Part shown: positions 19,374 to 29,010 of the stretch, in pieces
How positions within the stretch are numbered: the stretch's first letter is position 1
How the letters are laid out: each line of letters opens with the position of its first letter
Source: an uncultured Pseudomonadales bacterium
GTDB lineage: Bacteria > Pseudomonadota > Gammaproteobacteria > Pseudomonadales > Azotimanducaceae
Reading direction: 5' to 3'
DNA length: 64,000 bases
Assembly (NCBI GenBank): GCA_938036875.1
Contig: CALHVX010000025.1
Coordinates: forward strand, 20,097 to 84,096
Notes under the pieces: model-generated
Databases searched by the model: none
Told to the model about the DNA's origin: nothing
Seen by the model: only the letters and a program-made list of their open reading frames with translations
Translations under genes and position numbers: made by a program

Positions 19374-19922
19374 ATGCCCATAGAACCCTTACATGGCACC
19401 ACCGTTATCTCGGTACGGCGCCACAACCGTGTTGCCATCGGTGGCGACGGCCAGCTAACCCAAGGCAACAGCATCTTAAAAGGCAACGGTCGCAAGGTAC
19501 GCTGGTTGCACGACAACAAAGTGCTTGCTGGCTTTGCTGGCGGCACCGCAGACGCCTTCACCTTGTTTGAACGCTTTGAGGCCTCGCTAGAAAAATACCA
19601 AGGGCAGCTCACCCGCGCGGCGGTGGAGCTTGCTAAAGATTGGCGCTCTGACCGCGCCTTGCGCCAACTAGAAGCCCTGCTATTGGTGGCTGATGAAACC
19701 ACCACCCTGCTTATCTCAGGTACTGGGGATGTCATTGAGCCCGACGGCGGCATATTGGCCATCGGTTCGGGCGGACCCTTTGCCCAAGCGGCGGCCCGGG
19801 CGCTATTGGAAAACACCGAGCTTGAAGCCCAAGAGATTGTGGCCAAAGCGCTACAGATAGCAGCGGACACCTGCATCTATACTAACGAACACCACACAAT
19901 AGAGGTGCTAGACGCGACATGA
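19374..19922 (+). CDS. hslV: HslV peptidase subunit with short propeptide
   Basis: Proteolytic core of the HslUV (ClpYQ) protease, 182 residues. The active-site threonine is expected in TTVISVRR. In E. coli this Thr follows the initiator Met; here it is Thr9 behind MPIEPLHG. No in-frame start lies closer, so the subunit is probably made with an 8-residue propeptide, resembling the HGTT form I recall from alphaproteobacterial HslV. Conserved blocks include [24 protein letters not shown] and [16 protein letters not shown]. The stop overlaps the hslU start by 4 nt. Confidence 0.95.
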   Translation: MPIEPLHGTTVISVRRHNRVAIGGDGQLTQGNSILKGNGRKVRWLHDNKVLAGFAGGTADAFTLFERFEASLEKYQGQLTRAAVELAKDWRSDRALRQLEALLLVADETTTLLISGTGDVIEPDGGILAIGSGGPFAQAAARALLENTELEAQEIVAKALQIAADTCIYTNEHHTIEVLDAT

Positions 19923-21268
19923 GCGTTATGACCCCGCGCGAAATCGTGCATGAACTCGATAAACACATCATCGGCCAAGACTCGGCAAAGCGAGCCGTGG
20001 CTATTGCCCTACGTAATCGCTGGCGTCGTATGCAGCTAGATGCTGAACTCCGCGAAGAAATTTCGCCGAAGAATATTTTGATGATCGGTCCCACCGGCGT
20101 GGGTAAAACCGAAATTGCGCGGCGCTTGGCAAAGCTTGCCCACGCTCCCTTCATTAAAGTTGAAGCCACCAAGTTCACCGAGGTGGGCTACGTTGGGCGG
20201 GATGTGGAATCTATTATCCGGGACTTGGTTGAAGCGGCCGTCAACATGCTGCGCGAAACCAAGGTAACCGCACTGCAACACCAAGCGGATGACAAAGCTG
20301 AGGAACGCATCCTCGATGCATTGCTCCCGAGTCCACGCAGCCAAGGTTCCCGAGAAGCAGGCTTTAGCAGCGACGATGCAGCTGAACCTGACAACGCCAC
20401 GCGCCAGCTGTTTCGTAAGAAGCTGCGTGAAGGTGAGCTAGACGACAAAGAGATTGATATAGAGGTTACCAATCCTTCCCTTGGGGTGGAGATCATGGCG
20501 CCTCCCGGCATGGAGGAGATGACCAACCAATTGCAGAGCATGTTCAGCAACTTAAATCCAAGCTCCGCCAAATCCTCCCGTCTCAAAGTAAAAGACGCCC
20601 TCAAGCGCGTGCGCGACGAAGAGGCGGCCAAGCTCATCAATGAGGAAGAGCTCAAAACAGAAGCGGTGCAGGCGGTAGAAGAAACCGGCATCGTCTTTAT
20701 CGACGAGCTCGACAAAGTTGCCAAGCGTGGCGAAACCAGCGGCACGGATGTGTCTCGCGAAGGCGTGCAACGCGACCTGCTGCCCTTGATTGAAGGCTGC
20801 ACGGTGACCACTAAGTACGGCACTATCCGCACAGATCACATTTTGTTTATCGCCAGCGGTGCATTCCACCTAGCCAAGCCGTCGGACCTGATCCCAGAGC
20901 TCCAAGGGCGCCTGCCTATTCGAGTGGAGCTGGCAGCCTTGTCGCCCAACGACTTTGCACGCATCTTGGTGGAGCCCGACCACAGCTTAACCAGTCAATA
21001 CCGAGCCCTGCTGGCTACTGAAGAGGTGAGCTTAAGCTTTACCGATGACGGTATCGAAGCGCTGGCCGAGCTTGCTTGGCAGGTCAACGAGCGCACCGAA
21101 AATATTGGTGCTCGGCGTTTGCATACGGTGCTCGAACGGCTGCTCGAGGAGCTAAGCTTCGATGCCAGCGAAAACAGCGGCAGCGCTGTCAGCATCGATG
21201 CTAAGTACGTAAACGAGCAACTGGCTACCCTGGTTGCTGACCAGGATTTGTCCCAGTACATTTTGTAG
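19919..21268 (+). CDS. hslU: HslU ATPase subunit
   Basis: AAA+ unfoldase of 449 residues that feeds HslV. Walker [10 protein letters not shown] is near residue 57-65, the pore loop GYVGRD follows, and Walker B with [14 protein letters not shown] is near 255. The intermediate domain (about 110-245) is of normal size. The C-terminus ends DLSQYIL, matching the conserved tail that docks into HslV and activates it. Translationally coupled to hslV (ATGA). Confidence 0.97.
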   Translation: MSVMTPREIVHELDKHIIGQDSAKRAVAIALRNRWRRMQLDAELREEISPKNILMIGPTGVGKTEIARRLAKLAHAPFIKVEATKFTEVGYVGRDVESIIRDLVEAAVNMLRETKVTALQHQADDKAEERILDALLPSPRSQGSREAGFSSDDAAEPDNATRQLFRKKLREGELDDKEIDIEVTNPSLGVEIMAPPGMEEMTNQLQSMFSNLNPSSAKSSRLKVKDALKRVRDEEAAKLINEEELKTEAVQAVEETGIVFIDELDKVAKRGETSGTDVSREGVQRDLLPLIEGCTVTTKYGTIRTDHILFIASGAFHLAKPSDLIPELQGRLPIRVELAALSPNDFARILVEPDHSLTSQYRALLATEEVSLSFTDDGIEALAELAWQVNERTENIGARRLHTVLERLLEELSFDASENSGSAVSIDAKYVNEQLATLVADQDLSQYIL

Positions 21269-21307
21269 CCGTCGTTGTCATCCCACACTAGGCGATAAAG
21301 AGAAGCC

Positions 21308-21697
21308 ATGACCGCAGCCGTCCCCAGCGCCATCACCTATCACGCCCAGCGTCGTATGTTGAGCGTGACCTTTGACAGCACCACCTTTGAGATACCCGCA
21401 GAGCTATTGCGTGTGTTCTCGCCATCGGCCGAGGTTCGTGGTCATGGTGCGGGCGAGCGTACGCTCCAAATGGGCAAGAAATACGTGAAGGTCACGCGCA
21501 TCGACCCGATAGGCAACTATGCAGTGCGCCTAGTGTTCGACGATGGCCACGACACCGGTATCTACGCCTGGGAGTATCTATTGGATCTTGGGCAACACCA
21601 GCAAAACTACTGGGACGAATACGACGCTGAGATGAAAGCGGCTAACGCCTCCCGGCTCCCCACAATTGCAGTAGGCCAGTGGACGCCAGGGGAGTAA
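21308..21697 (+). CDS. DUF971 domain protein
   Basis: Small protein of 129 residues matching DUF971, the domain also found at the N-terminus of gamma-butyrobetaine hydroxylase. Typical motifs are FEIPAELLRVFSPSAEVRGH and YAVRLVFDDGHDTGIYAWEYL. DUF971 proteins are often encoded beside hslVU or Fe-S genes; no catalytic residues are known to me. AAAGAGAAG precedes the ATG by a normal spacing. It lies between hslU and ubiE in a co-directional run. Confidence 0.88.
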   Translation: MTAAVPSAITYHAQRRMLSVTFDSTTFEIPAELLRVFSPSAEVRGHGAGERTLQMGKKYVKVTRIDPIGNYAVRLVFDDGHDTGIYAWEYLLDLGQHQQNYWDEYDAEMKAANASRLPTIAVGQWTPGE

Positions 21698-21743
21698 GCT
21701 AGCCCCTATCCGCTTCACAGCATCACTATGTCTATGCCCAAAT

Positions 21744-22478
21744 ATGTCAAAAGTTAACTTCGGCCACCGCCAAGTTTCACCAGAAGAGAAGACCGAACTG
21801 GTTGGCGGTGTCTTCAGCTCCATCGCCGAGCGCTACGACATCATGAACGACCTAATGTCCTTGGGCAGCCATCGATTGTTCAAACGCATGACCGTGGAGC
21901 TGTCCGAATTACGCCCTGGGGATAAGGTTTTGGACCTTGCGGGTGGTACCGGTGATATCAGCGCGCTGCTGGCACCAAAGGTTGCACCCAATGGTGTTGT
22001 CGTGCTGGCCGACCTGACCGCCGATATGATGCTGGTAGGCCGTGACCGGTTGCTGAACCAAGGGCTGACCGAGGTTGAGTTCTGCCAAGCGCGAGGCGAG
22101 CAGCTACCCTTTGCAGACGCTAGCTTTGACTGTGTCACCATCGGTTTTGGCCTGCGCAACTTCACCGACAAAGATGGTGCGCTGCGCGACATCCTACGCA
22201 TCCTCAAACCTGGCGGCGTCTTGTTGGTCCTAGAGTTCTCCAAACCGACCAACCCCTTGGTCGAAACTGGCTACAAAGCGTTTCAGGCGCTGTGGCCCGT
22301 CATGGGCTCAGCACTGGTGGGCGACTCAAAGTCCTACCAGTATCTTATTGAGTCGATCCGCGAACATCCGGAGCAAAAGGTGCTGAAGCTAATGCTGGCA
22401 GATGCCGGTTTTACCGACACCGAGTATCACGATCTGCTGGGGGGTATTGCTGCTATCCATCGGGGCAAAAAGCCCTAA
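21744..22478 (+). CDS. ubiE: Ubiquinone/menaquinone C-methyltransferase UbiE
   Basis: SAM-dependent methyltransferase of 244 residues, adding the C-methyl group in ubiquinone (and menaquinone where present) synthesis. Motif I VLDLAGGTGDIS, the QARGEQLPFADASFDCVTI region and ILKPGGVLLVLEFS are all present. The N-terminus FGHRQVSPEEKTELVGGVFSS is typical. First of ubiE-ubiJ-ubiB, whose products work in the same biosynthetic complex. Confidence 0.96.
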   Translation: MSKVNFGHRQVSPEEKTELVGGVFSSIAERYDIMNDLMSLGSHRLFKRMTVELSELRPGDKVLDLAGGTGDISALLAPKVAPNGVVVLADLTADMMLVGRDRLLNQGLTEVEFCQARGEQLPFADASFDCVTIGFGLRNFTDKDGALRDILRILKPGGVLLVLEFSKPTNPLVETGYKAFQALWPVMGSALVGDSKSYQYLIESIREHPEQKVLKLMLADAGFTDTEYHDLLGGIAAIHRGKKP

Positions 22479-22482
22479 ACCC

Positions 22483-23106
22483 GTGGCAGACCTACTTACA
22501 AGCCATATCCTTGACCGGGTTGCCGCATTTGCACTAGCCGCTGACCCAGACACCAAGCTGGCCATACGTGAGCTTGACGGCAAACGTCTGCGGATTCATT
22601 GCACCCTGCCACCCGTGGATATCACGCTCGTCTTTGCCGATGGTGAGATGCACATCGAACCACAAGCAAGCGAAAGTGATGCGCTACCTACGCCGGCACA
22701 CGCTTTGCTACGCGGCACCGGGCTTGATCTGCTTAAGCTGTTGAGCGGTGGCGACTTAGGCAACTTGCAGGTAGAGGGAGACATTCGGGTGCTGCAAACT
22801 TTTGCAGAGATCGCCAAAGGCTATCGACCCGCGCCACCCAACCTAGGCGCTGGCAACGGAGACGGCAGCAATCGCTTAGCCAACAACCCACTAGAAAGTT
22901 TGTTTAATCAAACCTTGGGAGCTGCTGCTGAAGGGTTCAACCTACTGCGCTCCGCCGCTGGTGCCACCAAGCGACAGGCGCAAGAAGATTTGCAGCAACA
23001 CTTCACCAATCAAGATGATCTGGAAGGTTTTCTTGGCGAGCTCCATTCGCTACGCCTGCGTGTGGATCGTCTCAGCGCCCGCCTTGATCAACACCAGAAA
23101 ACCTAG
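22483..23106 (+). CDS. ubiJ: Ubiquinone biosynthesis accessory factor UbiJ
   Basis: Lipid-binding accessory protein of 207 residues with an SCP2-like domain in its first ~110 residues, proposed to hold the hydrophobic ubiquinone intermediate. A coiled coil closes the C-terminus (FLGELHSLRLRVDRLSARLD). The frame is open further upstream inside ubiE, but the sensible start is the GTG at 22483 (VADLLTSHILDR), 4 nt after the ubiE stop. It overlaps the start of ubiB (TAGTG). Confidence 0.9.
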   Translation: MADLLTSHILDRVAAFALAADPDTKLAIRELDGKRLRIHCTLPPVDITLVFADGEMHIEPQASESDALPTPAHALLRGTGLDLLKLLSGGDLGNLQVEGDIRVLQTFAEIAKGYRPAPPNLGAGNGDGSNRLANNPLESLFNQTLGAAAEGFNLLRSAAGATKRQAQEDLQQHFTNQDDLEGFLGELHSLRLRVDRLSARLDQHQKT

Positions 23107-24776
23107 TGGACGGCAGTTCTAACACCCAAAGCAATAGGTCCCAAAGCAAACCTTGGGCTCGCGCGCTAACCATTGGCAAAACCTTTGTGCGCTACCGTCT
23201 ACACGAATTGCTTCCCGACAATCTACCGCTCACTTGGCGCATGCTACTAGCACCCTTAAAACTCCTGCCTGCCCATCCCGCCAGCCAGGGCCAACGTCTG
23301 TGCAGCGCTTGCGAAGAGCTAGGCCCGGTTTTTGTTAAGTTTGGCCAGATGCTGAGCACAAGGCGTGACCTACTACCGCTGCAACTAGCAGACGACCTGC
23401 GCGTGCTGCAGGACCAAGTCACCCCGTTTCCATCCGACCAAGCCCAAGCACTCATCGAACGCGCCCTGGGTGGTCCGGTCAGCGACTTTTTTAGCGAGTT
23501 TGATGCCAAACCACTAGCCTCAGCATCGGTAGCACAAGTGCATCCGGCCCGTTTGCTTAGCGGCGAGGCTGTGGTGATCAAAATCATTCGGCCGGACATA
23601 GAGCCATCCATCCGTTCGGACATCGCGGTGATGTACGCATTGGCTAGGCAAGTGCAGGGTTTATCTGATGAGTTAAAACGCTTGCACCCGGTGGCTGTTG
23701 TAGCCGACTACGAACGCACCATCATGGATGAGCTAAATCTTGAGCATGAGGCGGCTAACACGGTACAACTGCGACACAACTTTGCAGAATCTGAGCTGCT
23801 TTACGTACCCCAGATCCACCCAGAGTTGTGCCGCCCTAACTTGATGGTCATGGAGCGCATTGGCGGCATTCCCATTGGCAATATCGCCGAGCTACACACT
23901 CAAAAGATCAACCTACCTTTGCTGGCTGAGCGTGGTGTCGAAACCTTCTTCACCCAAGTGTTTGAACACAACTTCTTTCATGCAGACATGCATCCAGGCA
24001 ATATTTTCGTAGATGCCAGCAACCCCGACAACCCAAGCTACATCGCCATCGATTGCGCCATCATCGGCTCGCTCACAGAAAAGGATCAGGACTACCTAGC
24101 CCGCAACCTGCTCGCCTTTTTCAATCGAGACTACGCCGCGGTAGCGCGCCTACATTTGGATTCTGGCTGGATACCCGCAGATACAGACGCCGCCGCTTTC
24201 GAAGCGGTGATCCGCCGGGTCTGTGACCCAATCTTCGCCAAGCCGCTGAGCGAGATATCTTTCGGTGAGTTTTTGGTTGAGCTGTTTCAAACCGCCGCAG
24301 AATTTAAGATGGAAGTGCAGCCGCAATTGGTCTTGCTGCAGAAGACCTTGCTCTACATTGAAGGATTAGGCCGCCAGCTATATCCCCAGCTCGACCTTTG
24401 GGAAACCGGCAAACCCTTTATCGAACGCTGGATGGAACAACGCTTGAGCCCAGCCACCGCCATGAACAAGCTCATTGCTGCAGCCCCACAGATTGCTGAG
24501 CAACTGCCGATTTTGCCCGAGGTATTGGCTAGCGCCCCCGCCCGGCTCAATCGATTTGAGCACCGGCTTGCAGAGCAACAGACTCAGCTCAACGCGCTGC
24601 AAAGCCAGCAGCGCTCGTCTACCACCAAATTTGCTCGAATCGGCGGTATTACGCTAGTGGTGTTAGGCTCGGTCTTGTTGCTGCGCGCCACTGGCCTGAA
24701 TTCAGACAGCCCAATGGCCTGGGCGGGCGTCATCAGCACCGGTTTGGGCGCCATGTTTCTCGCGCGCTTCCTCTAA
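23106..24776 (+). CDS. ubiB: ABC1/UbiB atypical kinase
   Basis: Membrane-bound ABC1-family ATPase of 556 residues required for ubiquinone biosynthesis. The family KxGQ motif appears as FVKFGQMLSTRRDLLP, the Ala-rich loop as ASASVAQVHPA, the ATP-site lysine in VVIKIIRP, and the metal/catalytic part in FFHADMHPGNIFVD. Two C-terminal hydrophobic segments (about 505-555) anchor it. The start is a GTG overlapping the ubiJ stop. Function is assigned from family and gene order. Confidence 0.95.
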   Translation: MDGSSNTQSNRSQSKPWARALTIGKTFVRYRLHELLPDNLPLTWRMLLAPLKLLPAHPASQGQRLCSACEELGPVFVKFGQMLSTRRDLLPLQLADDLRVLQDQVTPFPSDQAQALIERALGGPVSDFFSEFDAKPLASASVAQVHPARLLSGEAVVIKIIRPDIEPSIRSDIAVMYALARQVQGLSDELKRLHPVAVVADYERTIMDELNLEHEAANTVQLRHNFAESELLYVPQIHPELCRPNLMVMERIGGIPIGNIAELHTQKINLPLLAERGVETFFTQVFEHNFFHADMHPGNIFVDASNPDNPSYIAIDCAIIGSLTEKDQDYLARNLLAFFNRDYAAVARLHLDSGWIPADTDAAAFEAVIRRVCDPIFAKPLSEISFGEFLVELFQTAAEFKMEVQPQLVLLQKTLLYIEGLGRQLYPQLDLWETGKPFIERWMEQRLSPATAMNKLIAAAPQIAEQLPILPEVLASAPARLNRFEHRLAEQQTQLNALQSQQRSSTTKFARIGGITLVVLGSVLLLRATGLNSDSPMAWAGVISTGLGAMFLARFL

Positions 24777-24812
24777 CCCTTTTAACATTGTCTTAGGTAG
24801 GATTTGCAGGTC

Positions 24813-25154
24813 ATGAACACAGAAATTTTGGCACAATTGACCGAAGTGCTTCGCGAGCGCCAGGGTGCTGACCCCAAGGATTCATACGTTGCCTCGCTCT
24901 ACGCCAAAGGCCTGAACAAAATATTGGAAAAGGTCGGCGAAGAAGCCAGCGAGGTTATCATCGCGGCAAAAGATCATGACACCGAGCAAAGTCCAGCCAA
25001 ACGGCAAGATCTTGCGGGCGAGGTGGCTGATCTGTGGTTTCACACCTTGGTGCTGCTGGTCCAACAAGACATAGCGCCAGACGAAGTGCTAAACACCTTA
25101 AGCGAGCGATTTGGCCTCTCAGGCCACGCTGAAAAGGCCCAGCGGACCAAGTAA
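24813..25154 (+). CDS. hisE: Phosphoribosyl-ATP pyrophosphatase
   Basis: Second step of histidine synthesis: hydrolysis of phosphoribosyl-ATP to phosphoribosyl-AMP. All-alpha MazG-like fold of 113 residues with the metal-binding segments [14 protein letters not shown] and [11 protein letters not shown]. The ATG at 24813 is preferred, with AGGTAGGA about 10 nt upstream; an in-frame TTG at 24804 is less likely. hisI, which usually precedes hisE in this neighbourhood, is not between ubiB and hisE here. Confidence 0.95.
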   Translation: MNTEILAQLTEVLRERQGADPKDSYVASLYAKGLNKILEKVGEEASEVIIAAKDHDTEQSPAKRQDLAGEVADLWFHTLVLLVQQDIAPDEVLNTLSERFGLSGHAEKAQRTK

Positions 25155-25264
25155 GTCAGCTATATTGCCGGTTGGGGTGGTAAACCCCAGCTTATAAATT
25201 GATCTATGGCTCACTGTGAGCCTGGCAGGCCACGTATACTGGCAGCCTACTACGGAGTAACCCT

Positions 25265-25501
25265 ATGTTTGGTCTTTCCATTTGGGAACTGTTAATTGTC
25301 CTTGCCATTGTGCTGCTGCTGTTTGGACCTAAGCGGCTTAAAACCTTGGGCTCTGACCTAGGCAACGCAATCAAAGGCTTTCGTACCGCAGTCAAAGAAG
25401 AAGACAAGCCAGAACCACCGCTTGATCCCAACGTCATCGACAACGAACAGGCACAGCGCGCGAACGCCGAGGCCAAGCAGAACTCGAACGCTTCGTCGTA
25501 G
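25265..25501 (+). CDS. tatA: Twin-arginine translocase subunit TatA
   Basis: Pore-forming subunit of the Tat export system, 78 residues. A single N-terminal membrane helix ([20 protein letters not shown]) is followed by the [14 protein letters not shown] hinge, an amphipathic helix [11 protein letters not shown] and an unstructured tail. CGGAG lies 8 nt before the ATG. The upstream gap contains a perfect 7-bp dyad, GGCTCAC/GTGAGCC, at 25209-25223, which may be a control site. First gene of tatABC. Confidence 0.95.
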   Translation: MFGLSIWELLIVLAIVLLLFGPKRLKTLGSDLGNAIKGFRTAVKEEDKPEPPLDPNVIDNEQAQRANAEAKQNSNASS

Positions 25502-25510
25502 CACCCGTTC

Positions 25511-25867
25511 ATGTTTGATATCGGCTTTCCCGAACTGCTGGTGGTCAGCATCGTGGCCCTACTCATCCTAGGACCCGAACGGCTGCCAGAAGCACTACGC
25601 ACTATGGGCTTGTGGATGGGTCGCTTACGCCGCAGCTTTACCTCGATAAAAACTGAACTAGAAAAAGAGCTAGGCATGGACGACATACGCCGGCAGCTGC
25701 ACAACGAGTCGGTGATGGAAGAAATGCAACGCATCGAGGCTGAGGTGAAGAACAGTTTGGATACGGATGCTGCAACCAACACAGACACAACAACCCCTAG
25801 CGACAAGCCGCCGACCCCAACAGAACAACCAGCAGATGTGACGGACGACCGTGTCAACAACGCCTGA
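25511..25867 (+). CDS. tatB: Twin-arginine translocase subunit TatB
   Basis: Receptor-complex subunit of the Tat system, 118 residues. The N-terminus [20 protein letters not shown] with the following [11 protein letters not shown] is diagnostic of TatB, notably the glutamate at position 8. A long amphipathic helix and a Thr/Pro-rich tail follow. It starts 9 bp after tatA and its end overlaps the tatC start. Confidence 0.95.
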   Translation: MFDIGFPELLVVSIVALLILGPERLPEALRTMGLWMGRLRRSFTSIKTELEKELGMDDIRRQLHNESVMEEMQRIEAEVKNSLDTDAATNTDTTTPSDKPPTPTEQPADVTDDRVNNA

Positions 25868-26705
25868 TTCCAAAGAGAGTTCTAACAACAGCTCTGGTGA
25901 AGGTTCTGAGACAAAGGCCAGCAACCAACTTGGCAGCGACAGCCAGCACGATGCCCAGATCGATGCCAACGAGCAACCGTTTCTAGAACATCTGCTAGAA
26001 CTGCGGCAGCGAATTTTGCACGCGCTGCTGGCGGTATTGGTGCTGTTTTTTCCGATCTACTATTTTGCCAACGACCTATATTCCTTTGTCGCCGAGCCGC
26101 TAATGCGGCACCTGCCGGCTGGCGCAACCATGATTGCCATTGACGTCGCATCAGGGTTTTTCACCCCGCTAAAACTTGCCCTATTCCTAGCGGTGATTTT
26201 GGGTATGCCGTTTATCCTGCACCAAGCTTGGTCTTTTATTGCGCCAGGCTTGTACCTGAAAGAGAAACGCTTGGCGCTGCCCTTGCTGGTCTCTAGCATC
26301 GGTTTGTTTTACCTGGGTATGGCGTTTGCTTACTACGCCGTGTTTCCGTTGGCGTTCGGCTTCTTTGCCAGCGTTGCACCAGACGGTGTAACCATGATGA
26401 CCGATATCCGCCTGTATCTAAACTTCGTACTAAAGATGTTTTTTGCATTTGGCTTTGCGTTCGAAATTCCGGTTGCCACGGTATTGCTGGCTATGACCGG
26501 TTTTGCTAGCGCTGATGGCATGGCAGCAAAACGTCCATACGTGATTGTGGGCTGCACCGTCGCCGGCATGTTGCTCACACCACCGGATGTGATTTCTCAG
26601 CTAATGCTGGCTATCCCAACCTGGCTACTGTTTGAGGTCGGTGTGGTGTTTGCGAGGGTTGTTGAGAAGCGACGTGAAGCGCAGGAGCTGAAAGAGGATG
26701 GCTAA
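25851..26705 (+). CDS. tatC: Twin-arginine translocase subunit TatC
   Basis: Polytopic subunit of 284 residues that recognises twin-arginine signal peptides. Six membrane helices are recognisable. The conserved cytoplasmic motif [12 protein letters not shown] is at about 44-55, and [12 protein letters not shown] follows. The N-terminal ~40 residues are a Ser/Asp-rich extension ahead of the conserved part. The start is GTG, 17 nt inside tatB. The stop is 7 bp from the stop of the convergent dtd gene. Confidence 0.95.
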   Translation: MSTTPDSKESSNNSSGEGSETKASNQLGSDSQHDAQIDANEQPFLEHLLELRQRILHALLAVLVLFFPIYYFANDLYSFVAEPLMRHLPAGATMIAIDVASGFFTPLKLALFLAVILGMPFILHQAWSFIAPGLYLKEKRLALPLLVSSIGLFYLGMAFAYYAVFPLAFGFFASVAPDGVTMMTDIRLYLNFVLKMFFAFGFAFEIPVATVLLAMTGFASADGMAAKRPYVIVGCTVAGMLLTPPDVISQLMLAIPTWLLFEVGVVFARVVEKRREAQELKEDG

Positions 26706-26712
26706 GGCGGGC

Positions 26713-27150
26713 TTAAGCATCTAGAACAAAAGTGACCGGACCGTCGTTCACCAAAGCCACCTGCATGTCCGCGCCGAAGACCCCTTGCTGAACCCGTGAA
26801 TAGCTTAGGCGCATGCTGGCCACAAACTCATCAAACAATTGCTCTGCTAAGGCCGGGGGTGCCGCGGTAGAAAAACCAGGCCGTTTACCTTTGCGGGTAT
26901 CTGCTGCAAGGGTGAACTGCGAGACAACAAGCACCTCACCTGCCACATCCAGCACAGAGCAATTCATGGGCTTTTCAGTGTCAGCAAAGATACGCAACCC
27001 AAGGGTCTTATCCACCAACTTGGCCACCTGCACGCTCGTGTCCTTAGGCTCGACCCCAACAAACACCAGCAACCCCGCACCAATTTCGGCAACTTTAAGT
27101 TGCTCAACGGTGACCGAGGCTTCGGTCACCCGCTGCAGCAGAACACGCAT
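26713..27150 (-). CDS. dtd: D-aminoacyl-tRNA deacylase
   Basis: Removes D-amino acids mischarged onto tRNA. The 145 residues equal the E. coli length when the ATG at 27150 is used (MRVLLQRV); a TTG one codon earlier also exists. Both signature motifs are present: [17 protein letters not shown] and, near the end, NDGPVTF with the cis-Pro specificity loop. It begins 3 nt after the typA stop and is probably cotranscribed with it. Confidence 0.96.
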   Translation of the reverse strand: MRVLLQRVTEASVTVEQLKVAEIGAGLLVFVGVEPKDTSVQVAKLVDKTLGLRIFADTEKPMNCSVLDVAGEVLVVSQFTLAADTRKGKRPGFSTAAPPALAEQLFDEFVASMRLSYSRVQQGVFGADMQVALVNDGPVTFVLDA

Positions 27151-27153
27151 CAA

Positions 27154-28974
27154 CTAGCCCGCGCGGGAGTTAACCGAGCGCTTGCGATCCACTTCTTTGA
27201 GCAAGGCTTTGCGAATGCGGATCGACTTAGGCGTGATCTCAACCAGCTCATCGTCTTCGATAAACTCAAGCGCTTGCTCAAGGGTTAGGATCATGGGTGA
27301 TGCCAAGATGATGGCTTCGTCGGTACCGGAAGCGCGCACGTTGGTGAGCTTTTTCTCTTTTAGTGGGTTAACCGTTAGGTCGTTATCTCGCTGGTGCAAG
27401 CCAACAACCATGCCTTCATACACTTCGGTGCCTGGCTTGACCATCATACGGCCACGGTTTTGCAGGTTGAACAACGCAAAGCCCACCACTTTACCTTCAG
27501 CAATAGAAATCATAACGCCGTTCTTGCGGCTGCCGATCTCACCGGTAGTCTTGGGGCTATAACCTGCGCTAGCGTATGTCAGGATGCCGGTGCCCGAGGT
27601 CATAGACAAAAACTCAGGACGGAAACCCATAATACCGCGTGTGGGAATACGATAGATCAAACGCACGCGACCTTGGCCGTCTGGCTCCATCTCTTGGAGA
27701 TCACCGCGGCGCTCACCAAAAGCTTCCATTACTTTGCCTTGGTGGCCAGCCTCAATATCCAGCGTGACCATCTCAAATGGTTCGTGCAACACGCCATCAA
27801 TTTCTTTGTCGATCACGCGAGGACGCGACACGGCCATCTCGTAGCCTTCACGACGCATGGTTTCAATAAGAATAGATAGGTGCAGCTCACCACGACCACT
27901 GACCTCAAAACGATCTGGATCAGGCGTATCCGCAATCGACAGCGCAACGTTATGTGAGGTTTCACGAATCAAACGCTCGCGAATCTGGCGGCTCGTTAGG
28001 TAGTCGCCTTCTTTGCCGGCAAACGGTGAGTTGTTTACACAAAAGCTCATGGTGAGTGTGGGTTCATCCACGGTCAGCGGCACCATAGGCTCGATATGAT
28101 CCGGCGCGCACAGAGTATCCGAGATGCTCACGCCATCAACACCGGTTACCACAACGATGTCACCCGCTTGGGCGGTTTCTTGTTCAACACGCTCTAAACC
28201 TTGGTAACCCAACACGGTTAAAATGCGTGTCTTGCGTTCTTTGCCTTCGCGGTCCACAGCAACAATCGGCATATTGCGTTTGATCATGCCGCGTGTAATT
28301 CGGCCAATGCCCATAACGCCAACATAGCTGGAGTAATCCAGGGCACTGATTTGCATCTTCAGCGGCCCTTCAAGGTCAACCGTGGGCGGTGGCACTTTGT
28401 CCACAATGAGATCAAGCAGCGGTGTCATGTCAGGCTGCAGCTCATCTGGCTCAACGCCGGCAACGCCATTGATGGCGGAGGCGTAGATCACTGGGAAGTC
28501 GAGCTGCTCATCGGTAGCACCAAGGCTGTCGAACAGATCAAAGACTTTATCAATGGCGCCATAAGGGTCTGCACCGCTGCGGTCGACCTTGTTCACAACA
28601 ACCAGTGGGCTTAGACCAGCGGCAAAAGCTTTTTGGGTCACAAAACGGGTCTGCGGCATTGGGCCTTCAGCAGCATCCACCAGCAGCAACACCGAATCCA
28701 CCATAGACAAGATTCGCTCGACCTCACCACCGAAATCCGCGTGTCCGGGGGTATCTACGATGTTAATGCGTGTACCCTGGTACTCGATGGCGGTGTTTTT
28801 CGCCAAGATGGTGATTCCACGTTCACGTTCCAGCTCATTGCTGTCCATGACTCGTTCTTGACCACCAGCGGCCACGGTTCCTGTCTGTTGCAGCAGGCAA
28901 TCCACTAGTGTGGTTTTACCATGGTCAACGTGAGCGATGATGGCGATGTTGCGTAACTTCAGCGGACTTTCCAC
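27154..28974 (-). CDS. typA: Ribosome-associated GTPase BipA/TypA
   Basis: Translational GTPase of 606 residues involved in 50S assembly and stress or cold adaptation. G1 AHVDHGKTT, the G2 region ERERGITI, G3 [11 protein letters not shown] and G4 NKVDRSGA are intact, followed by domains resembling EF-G III and V. The chosen start is the GTG at 28974 ([13 protein letters not shown]), which aligns with the usual N-terminus; the frame extends 15 codons further only to a TTG. It is divergent from the PP-loop gene with just 36 bp between starts. Confidence 0.96.
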   Translation of the reverse strand: MESPLKLRNIAIIAHVDHGKTTLVDCLLQQTGTVAAGGQERVMDSNELERERGITILAKNTAIEYQGTRINIVDTPGHADFGGEVERILSMVDSVLLLVDAAEGPMPQTRFVTQKAFAAGLSPLVVVNKVDRSGADPYGAIDKVFDLFDSLGATDEQLDFPVIYASAINGVAGVEPDELQPDMTPLLDLIVDKVPPPTVDLEGPLKMQISALDYSSYVGVMGIGRITRGMIKRNMPIVAVDREGKERKTRILTVLGYQGLERVEQETAQAGDIVVVTGVDGVSISDTLCAPDHIEPMVPLTVDEPTLTMSFCVNNSPFAGKEGDYLTSRQIRERLIRETSHNVALSIADTPDPDRFEVSGRGELHLSILIETMRREGYEMAVSRPRVIDKEIDGVLHEPFEMVTLDIEAGHQGKVMEAFGERRGDLQEMEPDGQGRVRLIYRIPTRGIMGFRPEFLSMTSGTGILTYASAGYSPKTTGEIGSRKNGVMISIAEGKVVGFALFNLQNRGRMMVKPGTEVYEGMVVGLHQRDNDLTVNPLKEKKLTNVRASGTDEAIILASPMILTLEQALEFIEDDELVEITPKSIRIRKALLKEVDRKRSVNSRAG

Positions 28975-29010
28975 TAGACTACCCGGGCAGATTAAAAAAG
29001 GTGCGAGAGT

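Noticed and set aside
20188..20832. 214-codon minus-strand frame inside hslU
   Set aside because: Ser/Arg-rich translation typical of an antisense shadow; hslU is fully conserved on the plus strand.
25209..25223. GGCTCAC/GTGAGCC dyad before tatA as a terminator
   Set aside because: It has no T-run and lies next to the tatA start; at most it is an operator, so it is mentioned only in the tatA entry.
27394..27879. 161-codon plus-strand frame inside typA
   Set aside because: It is antisense to the conserved BipA coding sequence, and its translation matches no family.
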